From assembly GCA_918026815.1 (NCBI GenBank), contig CAKJVC010000149.1, positions 1-64,000 on the forward strand: a stretch of DNA of 64,000 bases, read 5' to 3'. Shown piece after piece: positions 24,101 through 37,570 of the stretch; within the stretch, counting starts at the first letter, position 1; each line of letters begins with the position of its first letter. A program made the position numbers and the translations under genes. The notes under the pieces are model-generated. The model worked only from the letters and a program-made list of their open reading frames with translations, made no database searches and had not been told where the DNA came from. Origin of the DNA: Chalara sp. BL73. Lineage: Eukaryota > Ascomycota > Leotiomycetes > Helotiales.

Positions 24101-25450
24101 CGCCTCAACATGAGGAGGCCATCAGGGCAGACTTTACTTCATTTGGCTTGCTCTCTAGGATTCCATCGATTTGCAGCTGGTTTACTTGCTCGAGGAGCCA
24201 ACCCGGAACCACGTGATAAGGGTGGTTTCACGCCAATGCATTATGCTGCTCTCCACAACCATTCGCAGATTGTAAGGCGGCTGATGCTGAGTGGTGCAGA
24301 TCCTATGATCCGTAGTCTCCGAGGCTACACCCCCGCAGACATGACAGATTCTGCAGATGTTAAACGCGTTGTTCGACGCGTTGAATATCATCAGAGAAGG
24401 CATAGCGCCTCGTCATTGCGAAGCCGGGCTAGTAGCGCTACGTCACTTACGTCTCTTTGGGAGCCTTATTCTACAAGAGCTTCGCCTGTCAACGCCCAGA
24501 ATTCAAACGATGACAGTGACCTCAGTTCAGAGGACCACACCCCTGAAGAGGATGAGGATGAAGATGCGGATGCAGATGACGAAGGCTTCTATATGCGCTC
24601 AAAGAGGCGATCAAGCGCTCAAGTGTCTCGGAGACAGTCCATGGCGCCGGATGAGGACGCTGACCCACATCCTATCCTAGACTTGCCTCCGAATGTTGCA
24701 GTAGCTGGTGGATTAGCATCACCTGCTGCCGCTATGATAGCATTCCGAGACCATTTAACAGCACAGATTCAGCAGCTTCAACAGACCATGCAAATGAGTC
24801 TTCCTACGCTCCCTAACCTTCCTCCAATGCCACACTTCAGCGGAATGCCAACCCTGCCAGACTATCAAGCATATCTACCTACTGCTCCCATGGTCCGTAG
24901 GATCAGCAACCTTGTTGGCAATAACCGGGCGGACCACCCAAGAGAACAGGACTATAAATGGTCAGATTTCTTTTCGAGGACTACACCCGCTGCACCTCCT
25001 GCATACGATGAGATCTACCCTCAGGACGACGACACGCAGCTTATCCAAACATACGCGCCGGAGGACAAATCTGCACAGGACCTAGAACTTGTCGAAACAT
25101 CGCAGCCCGAGAGCTCAACTGAGGCGCAAGGGAGGAACTTGCATCTGGGTACAGTGCGCATTGGCCAGAAGCATGTCATAACCATGGAGCAACAGGACCA
25201 ACTAAGGCTGGCTCACGCCGAGAAAGTCAAGAGACTAAGCCGGGATAAGAAGCTATTCTTCGTTTGGGTATGTTTCCAACTTTTATCCAAGTATTTCTTG
25301 CCGCTAACATTTCCACAGATTCCTCTGCTGGTTATAATTATCCTTGCTATGCTCTACAATCGGGTCCCACAAGTCTGGAATCGCGTATCCCAAATGATGA
25401 CCTCGGCACGAACAGGCAATGACCAGGCCAACGTCGTCGAGTTGCATTAA
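21143..25450 (+). CDS. Spt23/Mga2-type membrane-anchored transcription factor (IPT/TIG, ankyrin, C-terminal TM)
   Basis: Exons 21143-21778, 21830-25267 and 25319-25450 give about 1,401 residues; both introns are 51 nt. A conserved DNA-binding-like region with a Cys-containing RICKGCIDRENKRAARKK block lies near residue 435. An IPT/TIG domain follows (PPIINKVIPCEGPVNGNVEV, about 800-885), then two ankyrin repeats (TLLHLACSLGF and TPMHYAALHNHSQIVRRLM, about 978-1055), acidic and Ser-rich spacers, and one hydrophobic span (IPLLVIIILAML) just before the C terminus. In yeast this family sits in the ER membrane, senses lipid packing, and is released by ubiquitin- and proteasome-dependent processing to activate the fatty-acid desaturase gene and hypoxic genes. 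A PPAY motif at 1268-1271, about 90 residues before the span, could be a WW-domain (Rsp5-type ligase) site; this is inference. The first acceptor is a CAGCAGCAG run, so one- or two-residue splice variants are possible. The last intron is in frame and free of stops. Confidence 0.93.
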
Positions 25451-26472
25451 CCACATTGCATTATCACATGTCAATTCAACTATTATTATTAATATCGCCA
25501 TCACTAGAGGAGGCCGCTATCTGGCGCGGAACACAGGACGAGTCGGGTACTTCCCTTTTCTATGCAACATGCTTTTAAATGATCAGGCTAGCGAGTTTTA
25601 TTCTTCCTGCTATGTATGCATGAGCGCACTGCTTTTATTAATCGCCATAGCACATGCTATGGCGCTCTTGGATAGGTACGGGTTAACGGATCGGAACAAA
25701 AGGTTTGGGATGGAGGACATAATCGTTCTATGATGTACTGTATATTCTTAAGCGATAAACTATGATATAAGCTTCACAGCTTCAAATAATGGCATTTCTA
25801 CGCTATCCTCGGGCACTTCTTCTGCTACCACAAGACCAGTATTACGCTCCAATCTGCCCTCATCAGGATACACCACCCTTGTAGCACCTTCTCATCGCGT
25901 CTAGTTATCATGACACGTAGAAAATGGATGAGAGGACATTGATTTCAATTATCATACATATTAACTATCTAGGAAGAGAGCAGTAAATGCCACCCCCGTT
26001 CATTATAGAAGCAACCCCGCAACGGAACGTAACCACCTCTCGCATTGCAAAAAAAAAAAGGAGACAAAAATTGGCAAACGGAAAATCATATCGTATCCCA
26101 TTCCATTTACATGGCATGGATCACCAGACTTCCCTCGTGCTCGTCTTCTCCATCGTATCGCAGGGTGAAAAAAAGGGAGAGGCAAGGGGAGAGCAAGTTT
26201 GTTTGTTTTATATACAATTATCCACATTACATTGTTATTCCATCAGGTCGTGTATGCATAAAGTCGTTGTTTCGTCTCGTCTCGTCTCGTCTCTTGAGTC
26301 GTTAAAATTTTTTCGTGATTCGTGGCTTCGGCTACTATTACGTCGGAAAGGGAGAGAGAGCGGCGTGAGTGATGATGGTTGACTGAGGTGTTCGAACATC
26401 TGTACTATGGGCTCTGCAGGCTTGTTGTGGTCTTGTGGGTAGTTAGAAGGGATGGGGGTCAGTCATGATGGA
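25451..26472. other. Convergent intergenic region
   Basis: About 1 kb between the 3' ends of two convergent genes. No gene supported. It contains the TCGTC microsatellite described separately and probably the poly(A) regions of both transcripts. Confidence 0.5.
26272..26293. repeat. TCGTC-type microsatellite
   Basis: About four and a half copies of a TCGTC unit in the 3' flank of the minus-strand gene ending at 26473. Confidence 0.85.
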
Positions 26473-29091
26473 TCAGAAAACACCGGCGTCGGCGGGCCAT
26501 TCGAAGCTATCGTCTGCTTTGTCCCTAGCCTCTTGTACGTGGTCCTTCTGCGTAGCAGAGGCGGGCTTCGTCTTGACTAACTTCTTGGGCATGACCACCT
26601 TATCCGCCGTCATGATCATCTCGCCACTGCTTAATCGTACGGCCTTTGGCATGGGTGGCATGGGAGGAACACCTGGCTGAGAAGGGATGGCGCTATATCT
26701 CACGTCCTTGCCTGGGCTCTCGAGTTTCTTGCCTGAGGGCGAAGAGGGTTTCTTGTACGAGAGGCCGCTGAAGGAGGATGAGGGTGGTGGGGACATGGAT
26801 TGTTGGACTTTGTTGCTGGGAATAGGCTTAGTTAGACGGGTGGTGCTGGCATTTGAAGGAGCACGCTTCTGGCGAGACGATTGGCGGCCGGTTTGAGGAG
26901 AGGATTGCTTGACATCGGTAGAGCTAGAAGTGGCACCTTTGGGTGGTGAGGACTTGGGAGGGTGGTTGAGGATGATCTTACGGACTTTCTGTGGTGGCTG
27001 TTGAGACGCACGCTTTTGTGCTATGGTATTCTTGACCTCGAATTCGTCGTCCGAGTCCTCGGCAGCTTGCTTGTGGGTGCCACTCTTGTCGGCCACTCGC
27101 TCGAAGCTCTTGCGCTTTTTCGATTTCACTAGTCTGACCCTTGCAGCCGTCTCTTCCGCCACCTCTAGCGAGTCTTCCTCTGCGAGCTCTTCTTTGTACT
27201 CGTCTTCCTCAAAATCGCTTTCAGTTGGCACATAATCCTCAGTTGGGGCGTCAGATGTCGTAGCTGAGTGCGTGGTTGCTGTAGCACTATTGTCAGTTAG
27301 TAATTTGCCCGAAAATTCCAAACCAGATAAGAGACAACTCTAAATAGAAAGGTGCTGAACGAAGTACTTACTGAGTGGAGGCTCTACCTCGAGTTGGCTT
27401 AACCTTCATTCCAAGGTCAAGGCCTTTAGGAATTGATACCGCTGGTGACAATGGCTTCTTGGTCTTTGCCTTAGGTGTAGAGTGCATCGCATCTTTCTCA
27501 GCCTCATAATGTCCACTATTCGCAGCTTCCGCCATCACAATATCATCAAGCAATTCGTCTCTCGTCAAGGCACGGCCGACCCGGCTGGAAATTTCAACCT
27601 CATTTGGCGATTTCTCGGTACCAATGTCGCCACATTCATCCTCATCATCTTCCTCGGCATCAGAGCCAGGATATCCAGTAAGGAGGCGTTCGGAAAGTAA
27701 AGTAGACAAAGCGCCCGGAACAAATCGGGATCGTCCAATTCTGGTTGTAGATGGCAAAGGAGGTACTGCGGGAAGTGGTTCACCCAATGCATCTGATAGC
27801 TGGCGACGAGCTGCCTCGAGCTTCATCTCCAAATCACTAACCCGCTTGACCAGCTTTTGCTGCTTGTGTAATTCCTTCCTTGATGGGATCCTTCGAACTT
27901 GGTGGTGACCACCACTAGTCGATACGTTGTCACTGCTTTGGGCAAAGCTTTTCATGTTGCGAAGAGATGGCTTCTTGAAGCTGAAACTGCTTCTACGGCC
28001 AGAACCCGGAGCTGAACCTGGAACATTTGAGGCAGGACTCTGTGGGAGATTATCAAACTGTGGAGGTTCAAGGAAGACCATGCCTTTTCTCTTCTCTTGG
28101 CGACTGGTACTGCTAGCTTGAGAATGACGACCGAATGCTACTCCGGAATCATGCTTCCGAAGGTCTTCTTCTTGATTCCTGAATGAGGGTGGAATTGCTG
28201 AATCTCGAAACTGCCCATTTCTCTTTAGCTCTTGGTAAATAGCTTCAGCTCTCTCGCCTCTCTCTCTGAGTATCTTTTGTTCTGGCGTCTCGTCCGCTTC
28301 CTGTGGTTGAGGTTTTGACCAGATCTTCCAATTAGAAGGGTTGAAAGTAGCGGCTATAGATTTACCAAAGCGGAAAATGCTTGAGTGGCGTGATACATCT
28401 GAGCGATCTGCATAGGATTCAGCAGTAGATGTGTTCGACTGACGGTTGGTCTTCCGAGGCCGGGCCATCTTCCTATCCCGTGAGTAATCATCCTGCTCAT
28501 ATCTCTCCCGAGCTTCCTCATCCCCGAGAAATGGTGTGGGTGGCTTCTGGCTGACGCGATCATTCATGCTACCCTCCAGAAACCTAGATGGGCGAACTCG
28601 AGAAGAGCTTCTTCGACCGATATGAGAATTGGGAGTGCCTCGATTTCGGAGAGGTGCTCTAGATTGTGGCGTGTTATTGGCGCTGGCTTGGTTTGGGAGC
28701 GGCCAGTCGCTATTGCGGTACCGCTTTTCAGAATGGCGCTCGTCCTTCGCGTCATCGAAATTGTTCTCGCCGAAGTTCTCTGAAATGTTTGAATACTTAG
28801 AGTCTCCTATGCGCAAGTAAATAATCTATATAGCAATATATCAGAGCATCAATTAAACGTACGATTGCTGAAAAGTCTCTTCGTCCCAGCCTTGGGAGTA
28901 GGACCATCGCTGAAGTCATCCTCGTAGTCTCTGAACCTCGAGTCGCATCGAGGCGTCTGTGGAAGAAGGTTAGCAGATTGTAGAACCTAATGAGCAATAA
29001 CGAGCAAATAAACGGAATAGCGATCATCCCCAGCATATATTCCCAATCATGATACAGAAGCGTGCTCACTAACAGTATACGTCGTTTCCAT
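26473..29091 (-). CDS. Uncharacterised Ser/Arg-rich fungal protein with a short coiled coil
   Basis: Four exons on the minus strand: 29091-29074, 28956-28863, 28806-27372 and 27286-26473, giving 786 residues. The introns (117, 56 and 85 nt) all have GT-AG borders, and the last has an ACTAAC branch site, so the model is firm although the function is not. The protein opens METTYT and continues RFRDYEDDFSDGPTPKAGTK, a block that feels conserved among filamentous ascomycetes. The middle is basic and Ser-rich, with SIAATFNPSNWKIWSK and a charged EQKILRERGERAEAIYQEL helix. A likely coiled coil runs from KELHKQQKLVKRVSDLEMKL. The last third is Lys/Ser/Pro-rich with an acidic patch. It is mostly disordered, has no signal peptide or membrane span, and has many basic clusters that suggest a nuclear location. 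I do not recognise an enzymatic domain. Confidence 0.85.
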
Positions 29092-30260
29092 CTTCCCTAG
29101 TGTGCTCGAGCTCCCCACACGAAAACAATAAAGTAAACAGTCGATTTTCAATGGCGATTACCCTCGCAGATCCTGCCAGGAATAGCAAAATAATAGGACC
29201 TTCTTCTCACTCTCATGCGATGCAAAGCAAGACAAACGAGAGAAGTCTTGAAGGAACTCTGCTCTCGAGATGTAGACCGTCTACGTGGGCGAGTTGTGTT
29301 TGGTTGCTACGTCGCGGTGTTGTCAAACCTCCAGGGGCAACGCGTAGCCTATAAAGTGGGCCCACGCTAGCGCATTGGGAACGGGCACTAAAATCCTTAA
29401 AATAGGGGTGCATGCACGAGCACATCGAGACAAACTGCTGGAAATATTTACGGGGCATTACAAAAGTTGGGGATCTAGGTAGAACAGTGTAAGCAGCGTG
29501 ACAAAGTCAGACACGGGTTCCTTCTGATTAATTATATCAGCTATTAATCGTTCTCCTTGGATCTGAGTTAAAAGTGTTCGAGGACCAGGAAAGTGGATAT
29601 ATCGCGGTAATAATAAGCTGTTTTAGATATAGCTACAACCAAGCTCGAGGACTATTATACAGGTCCCAGTCCGTCGCCCATACACAGCCATACCAAGAGG
29701 GTCCAAAAACAATATATCCCGCGCACTTGTAATCCGTAACTAATCTCAAAAACCCCTCCCACCTTTCGTATGTGTTTGCTTACACCCAGCCCCAACACCC
29801 TTCTCCAACAAGAAGCCAACAAAGGAAAAAGAGGTGCCTGCAGACCCCCATTTGTCGCTGAGAGCCGTACTAAGTATAGGCCCACTGAAGTAAAGAATGC
29901 ATACCCTTTTCACCATGTCCAAAACGCGTCTTACTAGAGGATGTTCGGCGTGATCAAGATCAATGCGTGTCTAAAGCATGACCTAAGTGGGATGATGGTG
30001 TTGACTGTTGAAATGCACGTAATTGTGCCATGCAATAAATTCGATTTGAACGCCAATACCCCAAAACTCCATGTGCTCATATAAACAATGCAGCAAAGGC
30101 CAGGTCTTGAATCTTTGGAACCCGGAGTCATTGGTCACAGAATGATAAGATTCAGATAACCGCAACCTCATTACGCTTCGCCATCGCTTTAAATTCGAAC
30201 ATCCGCCACCCTCGTTCTTTCACTCCTCAAGAAACGTAATGTCTACTATCTCCCCACACC
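29092..30260. other. Intergenic region between veA and the Ser-rich gene
   Basis: About 1.2 kb with no supported gene; it should hold the promoter of the Ser-rich gene (starting at 29091) and the 3' end of veA. Small open frames here lack any recognisable feature. Confidence 0.5.
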
Positions 30261-31929
30261 TCAAAACTCAGGATATTCAGGAGGAGCTCTACCTGTCACC
30301 TGACCATTCGCTCGTCTGTACTCCATTCGGAAGTTGTCTCCATCAAGATCCCTATCTTCAGCTCCTTTGTCAGTATGGATGATATCCGGACGTTGACCAT
30401 TGTAAAGAGGCTCATTTTGTCGTGCAGCAGAGCCAGGGAAACTCTCGTTAAATGTCCGCTTGCCGCTATGCGATGCCTCTGATGGAGGTAGCGCGGGTGC
30501 TGAAACAGGATAGTGAGGATACGAACGATCTTGATTTCGTGGCGCTATCGGGGAAGGCAGTGGTGGTAGACGTTCTGAGGTGTGCATGTCCAGTTTTGGC
30601 TCGATCAATTTCAGAGGCGCAAGACGATCGCGACTGTGCAGTGGAGGCTCTGGCGCTGGACGATAACCATGATAACCGGAGCGGTAGCTGGGTTCTTCGG
30701 TCGGGAACGAAGCAGGAGGTGCCCGGGATGGTGCCGAATAACTTGCCTGTGAGGCTCTCCTATACTCCATTTCAGATGCAAATCCAGGTTCCCTTGGTGG
30801 ATTTGACGGATAAGCCGACCGAGGATATTGGTCTCTGTTATCGAACAAGTAGGGGCTATGTTGTGGCGGAGGAGGTGGCTGATGGTAAGATGGTTCTTGC
30901 TGGTGATAGGCGGGTGCAGGTTGATATGATGGTTGCGCCGGAAGTTGAGGTTGAGTAAACTGGGCTGCTGGGGGAGCTTGGTATTGGGAAGCACCAAAGT
31001 TCAAGGCACCTCCTTGTGGCATTGGAGCAAGTTCTCCCGACATACGACGGGCATATGGATTGCCATTATCGACGGGGCTCCCACTGTTTGATCGAGATCT
31101 GTTGCCATCATGTACGCTTCCAGAGTGGCTAGCCCGTTCATAATGGTTATCATTCTCGTCATACTCTCGATGACTGAGATGCGCTTTGCTATCACGTCGT
31201 CTCATGCGCACATCACGTCGAATGCGTACTCGGCATCCTTGTTCAGCGACCATTCTACTCAGGCCGGTGCTTTCTGCCAATCCTGGGAACTTCTTAGCAC
31301 TGTAAACGGTAAATTCTTTCGATTTGACCTCCATGCGCCAGTCAAAGGATGAATCTGGTGATGGTCCACCAACAACTTTGATTGGTTCCTGCGAATGCTT
31401 CAAATCCTCATCGTTGTTCTTATCTTTGGTTTCTTCGTAGAGATTGAAGCTGAGCTTGTATTTCCCCTCGTGGCGAACTGAGAGATCGGGGAATATAAAA
31501 TATCCTGCTTCATCGGGACGGTCCAGATAAGCCATTCCGGACACAGGCATGCCCGTCAAAACGGGAACTGATGCTGCCGGGGGTTGAACTCGTCCATGGG
31601 CAATGGGCCGAGAATGTTCCAAGGTAGCAAAAAGGAAGAAGTTGGCCTCGTATGAAAAGGTGATATCTGTCTTTCGGTCTCCATCCCACTCATAAATCAC
31701 CAGTTTCACCACGGGTGGAGGATCAACAGGTCGACGATCGGCAGATGCTTCAGGTAATCAGAATCAACGACAATTTGTAGGGCACAGGAATCTTACACTT
31801 GGCTCCTGAACCACAGGCTCTGGCACGCTTAGGCTGTTGCATGCATGTCAAATGATATTCGAGCTTACGGCCTCCTCTTGTATGGCGCTCAATCTTCGCC
31901 TCCGTGTAATCATTAGACACCATTGCCAT
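30261..31929 (-). CDS. veA: Velvet regulator VeA
   Basis: Two exons, 31929-31797 and 31747-30261, joined over a 49-nt intron, give 539 residues. The start MAMVSNDYTEAKIERHTRGG, then a basic cluster PKRARACGSGAK (31-44, likely part of the nuclear import signal), then SADRRPVDPPP across the splice are typical of VeA rather than VelB or VosA. The velvet fold continues with DITFSYEANFFLFATLE, AYLDRPDEAGYFIFPDLSVR and KKFPGLAESTGLSRMVAEQG, ending near residue 235 with RIRRDVRMRRR. The C-terminal half is disordered, rich in Pro, Tyr, Gln and Ser, and ends APPEYPEF. In other ascomycetes VeA moves to the nucleus in the dark, binds VelB and the methyltransferase LaeA, and links light with development and secondary metabolism. 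It is transcribed leftward from a 6.4-kb region in which I see no other gene. Confidence 0.96.
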
Positions 31930-32460
31930 TTTGTGCTAAAGAATAGAAACACCTAGATGAGTTTCCTTCAGATCCGACGGCAAGTGTGCTGAGAAGGTGC
32001 CTAATAGTCGTTATTAGATCATTCTTAATTGTGAATATCCTTCCGCTACGAGCTCCTAGCGCGCGATATGGCAGACCCGATCGCTAGCAACGAAGGAACT
32101 CCAATATCAAGAGGACCACTCACCCTACGATGCACTCAGCTACCTCAAAATTACAGTGGAAACTTGAATGCCGTGGCTAGATGGTTGTCGTCAACTCCGC
32201 TAACAAGCAGGAAAGGCTGTTGCTTTGGCGTAGTTTGTGGTTGGGTGATCTGGATGGGATATGTCGATGGGGGGTCCTCTTTTCCAACGGTATCCAATAG
32301 GCACTGGCTTGTACCACAAGAAGGACCCGTGATGGTGGAAAGACTGAAGGATATGTGTGTTTGGTATACTCGAACCCTTGAACGCCTCGTCGTCGCCGTC
32401 GAGGATGATTGAAGATGCTCGGTCGCGACAGCAGTGTCGTTGGCAGAAGAGGAGGGACGA

Positions 32461-32600
32461 TTTGGGAGAGAGAGAGAGAAGGATCGGGGAACGAAAGCAG
32501 GCTCGGCAGGATTTGGACTAGTTGCATAGCACCATCATGGATTAGAGAGAGGCAGCGGAGAGAAGAGAGGCAGAGAGAGGCAGAGAGAGAGAGAGAGCGA
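32461..32600. repeat. GA-rich purine tract
   Basis: Interrupted GAGAGA stretches with GGCAGAGA units across roughly 140 bases, about 0.6 kb upstream of the veA start. Long homopurine runs of this sort can bind GAGA-type factors or exclude nucleosomes; that is inference. Confidence 0.8.
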
Positions 32601-33221
32601 GCTTTAGGGTGGGTGCCAGGTGCTGAAGGGTGCAGGTGCCATGACACTGCAGCAGGGATTTTTGGGGGCTTGGGGCCGGGACAGCGTGAACTTTGGGACA
32701 GGAAGAACTGGGATATGGGGCCTGTGAGCAGCCAGTTATCGCGGTAGTTCGCCAGAAAGTGGAGCTGAACGCTACTTAGATCCGTGGTACAGGCCCCTGG
32801 TCGACATTTTCCCACGGCTGGGATCTAAAGCGGGAGCCCATCCTATCATTCCAAGTCCGTGATTGGTCCCTGTGGGCTCATCCTGGATGCAGCGCTTCAA
32901 CGAATAATCATCCGCTCCAAAGTTGGGAACCATGACACTGGAAAAGGCATCTCTTCCTTTCTTTTCCCTCAGGGCGGGGGTCGGACATCCAGCGACATCA
33001 ACAGATTGGTACTGTACAATCATAATCAAACAGCACCAATTTTTCTGGGACAGCTCGGGATAACTTTAATTGAATCACGAGGGATTGGGGGGCGCCATTA
33101 GGGCCTCTAGACTAGAGACTACAAACTAAAACACCCTTTCCGCACGAAGCTTAATTATTACTTACTGTACAACTCACCGAAAGTAGGGCACGGCACGGTA
33201 CGGTAGAACACGGTAGAGGAC

Positions 33222-33264
33222 AGTCCAGTCAGTCCAGTCCAGTCAGTCCAGTCCAGTCCAGTAC
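33222..33264. repeat. CAGTC / CAGTCC tandem array
   Basis: Eight or so short units of CAGTC and CAGTCC follow one another, and a small GTGCT repeat follows at 33272-33288. Confidence 0.8.
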
Positions 33265-35272
33265 AATCAAGTGCTGTGCTGTGCTGTACGTTTTCCTCGA
33301 AACTCGCTCTAGTGTAACATGCCACGGCTTGCACGAATTCTCGATTTCCGCGCCACCTGGCCCATAAAAATGGCATGGTAATGGATACCGTATATTGGTA
33401 TTGCAAGTGCTCCTGCACAGGACAGTACTGTTGAGAATAACCGCGCAGGGTCTACCGTGGCCCGCAAGTACTTATCTGTACTGTATAATCTGCCACAGGC
33501 TGTGCGCAGCACTAAACGAGGGCCCAAGGACCGATAACTTCAAACCCCCCCCCCCCTCCTCCACCAGACATCCCAGAGATTGCCATGGAAGCCAGGCGTC
33601 GTCTGCACAGCTGGGGATGAGAATCCCAATGGCTGGCGGGCCGCACTCGCTTATCCCATTTACAGGCATTCTGGCCGGGGTTTGCTGAGATCCCGACCGG
33701 GAGATGCACCCAAGAGAGAGCGACGACCGGGCATGGCTGAGCGAGACAGGGACCCCCAGTCTTCCCAATGTTCGTCTAAACTTCCTACCTGGGACTGGAG
33801 CCGTGGGCACATACTAGCACTCGTGCTAGAAACTTGTGAGAAATGAATCATGGAAGAGACAGATTGAAAGGAAGCTGCATCCGAAAACGGACACCAAAGA
33901 GGAAAGGATGATGATGGAGATGATAACTGATGATAATACTTCTCCCTGAACTAACTACAGTAATCCTTCTTATGTATACTGTACTACACATTACTGCCCT
34001 CTCATGTGCCAAATCGTGTGAAATGTTTCATTTACCCACTTAAAACATGGGAGAAAACCTCCCCTCCTCCCTCCCCCCACCATTCCCCAATCTCGTTGGC
34101 AGCCAGCCCCAGTTGCAGAGCACAAAAGATGACACTTTACTGGACTGTATCAGGGTCAATATCAATAACTGCGGGACATGACAACTTTGGTGACGAGTGG
34201 GTGGAACCGGGTCAGACATCTAAACAGCCGCCACGGCTGCGGGTAAATCTTTGTCGTCTCTTTTCCAAAACCCCATTATCGCCCATTGCTGGCCAACATG
34301 ATGGAGCAGGCTGTTGGAACATCCTTCGTGTCTATTAGAGTCACCCCCCTCCTCCCGCCGCGTCCAATTGAAACCGACATGTATGATATGACATGGGGGC
34401 TTTCTACTGAACGCGAGCCTCCGGCGTGCGGGATGCCATTGGTCTGTCCATATTTTTGGCTTCTGGGAATTGATATGGCCGCGCCAAAATAGATCTGATT
34501 TAGATTGAATTCTGATATCAGCATTCCGGTAGAGATTCTCCAAGCGCCGGTATTTGGGAGACCCGCTCTTTACTGTCAAAGCTTATTCTGGATGACCAGT
34601 TCGAATCCACTGAAAGTTTGAACCCTCATCCGGCGATTCAGCTTTAGCAAAAGGGGGGAGGAGGGGGAAGGATACTCTCCGTTAAAATCAATTAACTTTT
34701 TCGCCGCGTCAAGCTGGTGTTACACAGCGATTAAAACAAAAAAAACCCCCCCAGAAAAAGAAAAAGAAAAAAAAAACAAAGAATGGGCAAGCCCAACCAT
34801 TTACGATTCCATTTCCTTGGCAGCGATTCACTACCAAAGCCGTTTTTCCCATTTCCATGCACCCGTTCTTCAGCTTTCCCAGTTGACGACAGAAAAAACA
34901 AATATGGGAAATAGATTCGAAGCCGCAAGAAAAAAAAGAACACAAAAGCAAACAGGCCTGCATGCATACAATAAACGCCCAGCATACACGCTACCACCAA
35001 ACAGGAAGATTGCTATTTCCTTCCAAGAGCTTAGGAGATGCTTAGCAATGCACAAGATACGAAGGTGCGTACATGTAGACACCTTGCGTTCGCATGGTTT
35101 AAGGTTTTTTTGGGCATGCAAGGAAGAAGAGATGGTCTTGTTCTCTCTTTGGGCCCAGCTTTTAATCCCGAAGCGAATAATGCAACACCGTTTTGGTTCT
35201 AGATCGGGGGATCTGACTCTTCCCCAATCATCGTCATCTGGTACAGTAAGAGCTGATGCCCAAGCTTCCCCC

Positions 35273-35297
35273 TCCAACACCAACACCAACACCAACA
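35273..35297. repeat. CCAACA microsatellite
   Basis: About four copies of a six-base CCAACA unit within the gene-free region upstream of veA. Confidence 0.8.
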
Positions 35298-37570
35298 GGG
35301 CTGATTTACGCTTTTAGTTAGACTCCCTCCTACAGCCAACATGACGGACATCGAGCTTATCGCTGAGCCTATTCGGCAATCACCCCAGGGTTGACCTTCG
35401 TTCGCCCCAAAGTTGCAAAACAAAACAAAATAAAAATAACAAGAAATTCCAACAAGCCAGGAGTTCGCGTTTGTCCATGCTTCTGGGACCATTTTCGTCA
35501 AATCATTAATATGCGACAGCAAAGCCACTGGAAACCCCAGGCGATGCCTATTGGGTCACCGGGCCATGCACCGCTACGCCTTCCCTCCGCTCATCAAGCA
35601 TCTGCTGGGGAGAAAAGAGAGATGACGGGGGTGTGGCTGGATGCGGATGATGGGGGACATTGCTCCGGCACGGCATGCATTCTCAGGCCTTGCATATTCT
35701 GTGGTGGGTTGTGTGTGTATGGTCCAGTTTGGTATACTGTGCTCCTGCTACCGTAGACATGTTTGGGCTTGTGTTACAGTAACCCTTTCGTTCAAAATGC
35801 TACAGTACCGTGCCGGTTATGGTGCAGCTTGCGGCAGACCCGCGTTTCACGCATTCCAGATGGCACTAGAAAAAAGCCCAGGAAAGATTCAACAGCCGCG
35901 CGCTCATCGGTCCTTTTTTTTATTTATATTTCTTTATCTAAACTTAGTTTTTCAAGAAAATGGGCTGGCCGCGAAACAAGCGTTTCTAGTCATTAAAGCC
36001 GATCTTAGAAAATCTCAAAGCCCGGTTCCGTTTCCATCTGAACGAACTGGCCCTCCTGATCTAGGAACCCGTACTCTATCCATTACCCAAACTCAACCCA
36101 TGACAACATTCCAAATAGATAAAGAAAAAAGCGTTGCACTTTCTTATCGGGGAGTCCCACCCCCTACGTTCCATCCGGCCATTCAATTTCATTCTATTTT
36201 CAAGGATATACTTTCATAGTGTCCCATGGATTCGTAAATGACGATCGATGCGGTGTCACGCACACCACACCCCTAACGAGATTATCACGAACCGGGGTTC
36301 AAACACCGAAAGAAAAGAGCCCACAAGAAAGGGGTGTCAGGAGGTTCGATATCAAATGCTCATCCCTTACTCTTTGCTCGACCATCATGACCGTTACCTT
36401 GTATATCCTGACTCAAACCGAACATGTCATATCCGGCACCCAGAGCAAGGTCAAAAACATACACAGCACTTCTTTGGATTCCCTCCCATCTCCCTCCTCC
36501 CCCCAAGGAGGTGACACAGAGCAATCTCTCCTCATAACTTTCATATCCTGCGATACATATCTATGATAGATAGACAGTATTAACACCACATCTTTCACAT
36601 CCCTCCATCCCTCCATCTCCCCCCCCCCCTTCCATCTTCTCCTCGATCGATCCAAGAACACGCACACACATATAGAACATCGCCTCCTCATCCTTAATCT
36701 CAATACCACTTTTCCCCGCACACGCGCCATCCACCGGTCTCAAAGGGTTGAACCCTATGATCAAAGCGTTTCCCTTTTTTTTTTCCTTCTCCCGTAGCGA
36801 GGGATCTTCGGTTTCGTGTCTCCGAGACATATGTATGTATATACATGTAGATGTTACATGCAACCTACCCGGCACCTGCTGTACGTGATGGATGGGGAGC
36901 TCGCCTGTTTGTTTTCTGTTTTTTTGTTTTTTTTCTTAGTCCGATGTCAAAAGCTCCCTTGTTACACCACCTCCCCATATGACTCCGATAGATGGGTCCC
37001 GCCGTGTGGCCAGAGGGGATCCACGTGCATCCTATCATCTTTCCATTTTTCGCGTCTCTCCCACGAACGGGCTCGCCTTTTTTTTTTTTTCCTGCGTCAT
37101 GGTAGCGAGCGGGTGGAGAATCCCCGTGAATAAAAAACCCACGAGCCTCGGGTCCCCTGCCCGATGCCCACGAAGCCCCCCCCCCCTTCATAGGGGCTCG
37201 ATCCATCCGAACCCGATCATCACCTACCTCTTCCCGGGGCGAAGGGAGAAGACGAGGAAGGACAAGAAAGTGGGAAAAAAGAGCAACCCTCGGAGTTCGA
37301 GGGGCCATTTTGGCCGGGGACGACGTCGTCCAGCCCCCAGCATGCCAAAAGTCTCCGACGCTGCGGCCTCCCGCGAAAATCACCTCACTTCACCAGGCCG
37401 CAACCCGAGGTCCTCTCACTTTGCAGCCATGCACGACGTGAGGGGGAAAGAAGGAAACAAAAGAAAATTGGAGAAAAGGAACGCAAATATATTTCATGTG
37501 CCTCACGTGTTTGACAGATAACGATGACAGGTGTACGGTATGTAACATGCAGGAACTCCCCCTCGTCCCC

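Noticed and set aside
30452..30958. 168-codon plus-strand frame inside veA
   Set aside because: Antisense shadow of the VeA C-terminal region; no independent coding features.
32177..32815. 212-codon minus-strand open frame upstream of veA
   Set aside because: It is a translation of GA/CT-rich simple sequence with Ser/Leu/Pro runs, no domain and no splice support.
34598..34620. GTTCGAATCC-like string resembling a tRNA T-loop
   Set aside because: No matching acceptor, D or anticodon arms were found around it.
34817..35317. 166-codon plus-strand frame and overlapping antisense frames
   Set aside because: Built over A-rich and CCAACA repeats; composition and lack of any recognisable motif argue against a gene.
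36865..37521. Overlapping 170-180-codon frames on both strands
   Set aside because: Both are rich in Arg/Gly/Lys from GC-rich and homopolymer sequence; overlapping frames of equal quality on both strands suggest chance.
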